From Phycisphaeraceae bacterium (GTDB lineage: Bacteria; Planctomycetota; Phycisphaerae; Phycisphaerales; UBA1924): a stretch of DNA of 64,000 bases. The stretch covers positions 806,001 to 870,000 of the forward strand of contig CP054186.1 in the NCBI GenBank assembly GCA_015200025.1. Reading direction: 5' to 3'. The stretch's first letter is position 1, and each line of letters begins with the position of its first letter. Shown piece after piece: positions 62,157-64,000 of the stretch. The position numbers were made by a program, and so were the translations under genes. Below the pieces are notes generated by a model that did not search any database, was not told where the DNA came from, and saw nothing but the letters and a program-made list of their open reading frames with translations.

Positions 62157-63271
62157 GCGGGCCGGTGGTCTTCTTCGCCGGGGGCGGGACGGGGGGGCAC
62201 CTGTTCCCGTCGGTGGCGGTGCTCGAACGCCTGATCGACCTCGTCGGGCCGTCGTTCACGCCCCACTTCCTCTGCTCGCGCCGGCCCATCGACGCGGAGA
62301 TCCTCGGGCGCGAGCACCTGACGTTCTCGACCATCCCGGCCCGGCCCTTGGGCCTGAGGCCTGCGGTGCTGGCCCGGTTCATCCTGGGGTGGCCCTCCGC
62401 GGTCCGCGAAGCGAGGCGGGTGATCCGCCGGATAACGCGTGAGACAGGGGGCAAGGCCGTGATGCTGACGACAGGGGGCTTCGTATCGGCGCCGGCGGTC
62501 CGGGCGGCGGTCGGCGAAGGCGTGCCGGTGGTGATGCTGAACCTCGACGCGGTGCCCGGGCGCGCGAACCGGTGGATCGCGGGCCGGGCGACACGCCGGC
62601 TGACGAGCGCCCCCGTGCGGGGGCACGCGGGCTGGGATCGGATCGGGCCCGTGGTCCGGCGTGCCGCGCTGCCCCCCGGATCGGCGGAAGCATGCCGGGC
62701 CCGCGCGGGGCTGGACCCTTCGAGCCCGGTGCTGCTGGTGTGCGGGGCGAGCCTCGGGGCCAGTTCGATCAACGAGATGATGACCGCGTTGGCGTCGGCA
62801 CCCACGAGCCTGCTCCGGCGCGGATGGCAGGTGCTTCACCAGACGGGCTCGGGCGAGGCCGAGCGCGTGCGGCGGGCCTACGCGGAGGCGGGCGTGCGGG
62901 CGGTGGTCGAGCCGTTCGTCGCGGAAATGGGGGTGTGGTGGGGGTCGGCGGACCTGGCGGTGGCGCGTGCGGGGGCGGGGCTGGTCGCGGAGGCGTGGGC
63001 CTCGCGGACGCCGACGGTGTTCATGCCGTACCCCTACCACCGGGACCAGCATCAGCGGGCGAACGCGTTGCCGCTCGTCGAGGCCGGGGGGGCGCGGGTC
63101 GAGGCCGACGCGATCGAGCCGGGGCGCAATATCCGCGGGGCCGGGGCGGTGATCGAGGAGCTGATGGGGGACGGGGGGACCCGTTCGACGATGCGCGAGG
63201 CCTTGGCGCGTCTGGGGTCGGCGGACGGAGCGGGGGCGGCGGCCGGGGTGCTGGCATCGTTTCTGAGGTAG
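62153..63271 (+). CDS. murG: UDP-N-acetylglucosamine-N-acetylmuramyl-(pentapeptide) pyrophosphoryl-undecaprenol N-acetylglucosamine transferase
   Basis: Adds GlcNAc to lipid I to form lipid II at the inner membrane. 372 residues, GTG start overlapping the ftsW stop. The glycine-rich loop FFAGGGTGGHLFPSVAV (about 6-21) and a second loop CGASLGASSINEMM (about 199-212) are typical of MurG. The acceptor-binding part is VVEPFVAEMGVWWGSADLAVARAG in parts, followed by YPYHRDQHQRANA. Complete length. Coupling to ftsW follows the dcw order. Confidence 0.94.
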   Translation: MSGPVVFFAGGGTGGHLFPSVAVLERLIDLVGPSFTPHFLCSRRPIDAEILGREHLTFSTIPARPLGLRPAVLARFILGWPSAVREARRVIRRITRETGGKAVMLTTGGFVSAPAVRAAVGEGVPVVMLNLDAVPGRANRWIAGRATRRLTSAPVRGHAGWDRIGPVVRRAALPPGSAEACRARAGLDPSSPVLLVCGASLGASSINEMMTALASAPTSLLRRGWQVLHQTGSGEAERVRRAYAEAGVRAVVEPFVAEMGVWWGSADLAVARAGAGLVAEAWASRTPTVFMPYPYHRDQHQRANALPLVEAGGARVEADAIEPGRNIRGAGAVIEELMGDGGTRSTMREALARLGSADGAGAAAGVLASFLR

Positions 63272-63305
63272 GGAAAGACCCCGATCCGGGCGTGCTGTGG
63301 CGACG

Positions 63306-63311
63306 TAGGAT
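63306..63311 (+). promoter_or_regulatory. Candidate -10 of the 63318 gene, leaderless position
   Basis: TAGGAT ends 6 nt before the ATG; the intervening GGGGGC could serve as a weak ribosome binding site. Confidence 0.32.
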
Positions 63312-63317
63312 GGGGGC

Positions 63318-63926
63318 ATGAGCCCCGGTCCGGATCAACAGCCCGCCTCGGCGACGTGCGTGGTGCTCTGCCCCGCGGGGATCGAACCCGGCGCCGAGTT
63401 GCTCGCCGCGCTCACCCGGCCCGACCTCGACCTGGTGCATTGTCGGCACGAACTGATCGCGCTGGCGGAGGTCTGCCGTCGCGGTCGACGTGGCCGCAAC
63501 GGGCTGATCCTGCTGCTGGTCCACCCGACCCGCCAGCCCAGCGCGGCGGAGTTGGTACGGACCGTCGAGCGTTACGCGCCGCGCACCGTGGTGTGGATGT
63601 TCGACGACGGCGCGTCCCCGCGCCTCCGCGCGGTCCAGCCGGCGGACGTCGAGGGGTGGGTGATCGCGGCCGAGGGTTCGGGCCGCCCCGGCCTCGCGCT
63701 GGGCGTGCCGACCGGGCCGACGCCTCCCGTCGGGGTCGAGCGGGCGAAGGCCCGCCTCGACGACCGGATCTGCGAGGTCGTGACCAAGCCGGCGGCCGGT
63801 GGAATCCTTGGGACCACCCGCGACGCGGAAGATGGGCAAAGTGGGGACATTGGGCAAGTTCTAACTTCAGAAGAGTTATCCATGCTGCTGGCCGACGGCG
63901 AGGAACCCAAGCACAATGAAGGGTGA
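63318..63926 (+). CDS. Hypothetical protein with response-regulator-like layout, 202 aa
   Basis: Not assigned. The N-terminal part alternates strands and helices (CVVLCPAG, helix ELLAALTRP, strand LDLVHCRH, GLILLLVHPT, TVVWMFDDG), which recalls a Rossmann or receiver-like fold without clear catalytic residues. The C-terminus is disordered and ends QVLTSEELSMLLADG, which resembles the short LSQxEIDALL motif at the FliM N-terminus. It follows murG by 46 bases but has its own promoter candidate. Function unknown. Confidence 0.65.
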   Translation: MSPGPDQQPASATCVVLCPAGIEPGAELLAALTRPDLDLVHCRHELIALAEVCRRGRRGRNGLILLLVHPTRQPSAAELVRTVERYAPRTVVWMFDDGASPRLRAVQPADVEGWVIAAEGSGRPGLALGVPTGPTPPVGVERAKARLDDRICEVVTKPAAGGILGTTRDAEDGQSGDIGQVLTSEELSMLLADGEEPKHNEG

Positions 63927-64000
63927 GGTGGCGGGAGTGGTGACGGGAACGTCGGCAAAGGCCACGCCGGGGCGCGGGCCCGCGGTCGGCGTGCCGGGAG
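63917..64000 (+). CDS. Possible start of the next gene, cut by window end
   Basis: An ATG at 63917, overlapping the previous stop region, opens a frame to the window end (28 residues, MKGEVAGVVTGTS ...). Too short to identify. Overlapping starts are common here, so it may be real. Confidence 0.3.

Overview
The window is a contiguous piece of a very G+C-rich bacterial chromosome, roughly 70% G+C by eye. It almost certainly comes from a planctomycete of the Phycisphaerae type. The evidence is a cluster of planctomycete-type genes (a cytochrome-linked DUF1549/DUF1553 protein, a Tat-exported DUF1501 protein, and a DUF2231-like/cytochrome/LRR protein), prepilin-type exported proteins, dockerin-like and PTPG...RRRR-tailed secreted proteins, DUF1570-like and DUF255 proteins, and retained FtsW and MurG. 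I saw no phage, transposon, CRISPR, rRNA or tRNA. About 54 protein genes fill the window with short gaps and many 4-base overlaps.

Layout. 0-5 kb: a cut-off gene, cmk-plsC, and a divergent P-type ATPase. 5-10.4 kb: small membrane and exported proteins, including a collagen-like protein. 10.4-13 kb (minus): infC, which seems to start at AUC, and a Ser/Thr kinase. 13.4-16.2 kb: a prepilin-like protein, a zinc-ribbon membrane protein and an exported protein. 16.2-21.9 kb: a BamD-like/LptE-like pair, then ftsH, a DUF151 nuclease and truD. 22-26.5 kb (minus): valS and a lipoprotein metallopeptidase. 26.5-31.8 kb: a TPR protein, proC, accA, a DksA-like protein without a zinc site, lspA and queD. 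31.9-38.7 kb: the planctomycete cytochrome/DUF1501 module. 38.8-42 kb: an RpoD-like sigma factor, a UVR-motif protein and a threonine-dehydrogenase-like enzyme. 42.1-50.4 kb: a type II secretion/pseudopilus operon (GspF, GspG, two further pseudopilins, GspK-like, GspC-, GspL- and GspM-like proteins, TPR lipoprotein). 50.4-53.8 kb (minus): metallophosphoesterase, Ser/Thr kinase, an amidase-fold pseudoenzyme and a small lipoprotein. 54-59.2 kb: trmL, a double-thioredoxin-fold protein, an RluA-family synthase and a DUF255 protein. 59.3-64 kb: isocitrate dehydrogenase, ftsW, murG and two trailing genes.

Main themes. The window is rich in envelope biogenesis (BamD, LptE, LspA, FtsW, MurG, PlsC, AccA, T2SS) and quality control (FtsH). 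Points worth a second look: infC with an AUC start and an acidic His/Asp tail; at least nine genes with a -10-like hexamer only 5-9 nt before the start codon, suggesting leaderless mRNAs; an amidase-fold protein that has lost its zinc ligands beside a kinase and a phosphoesterase; a DksA-like protein with one cysteine and a histone-H1-like arm; a threonine-dehydrogenase-like enzyme lacking the structural-zinc cysteines; and nested inverted repeats upstream of the sigma factor gene.
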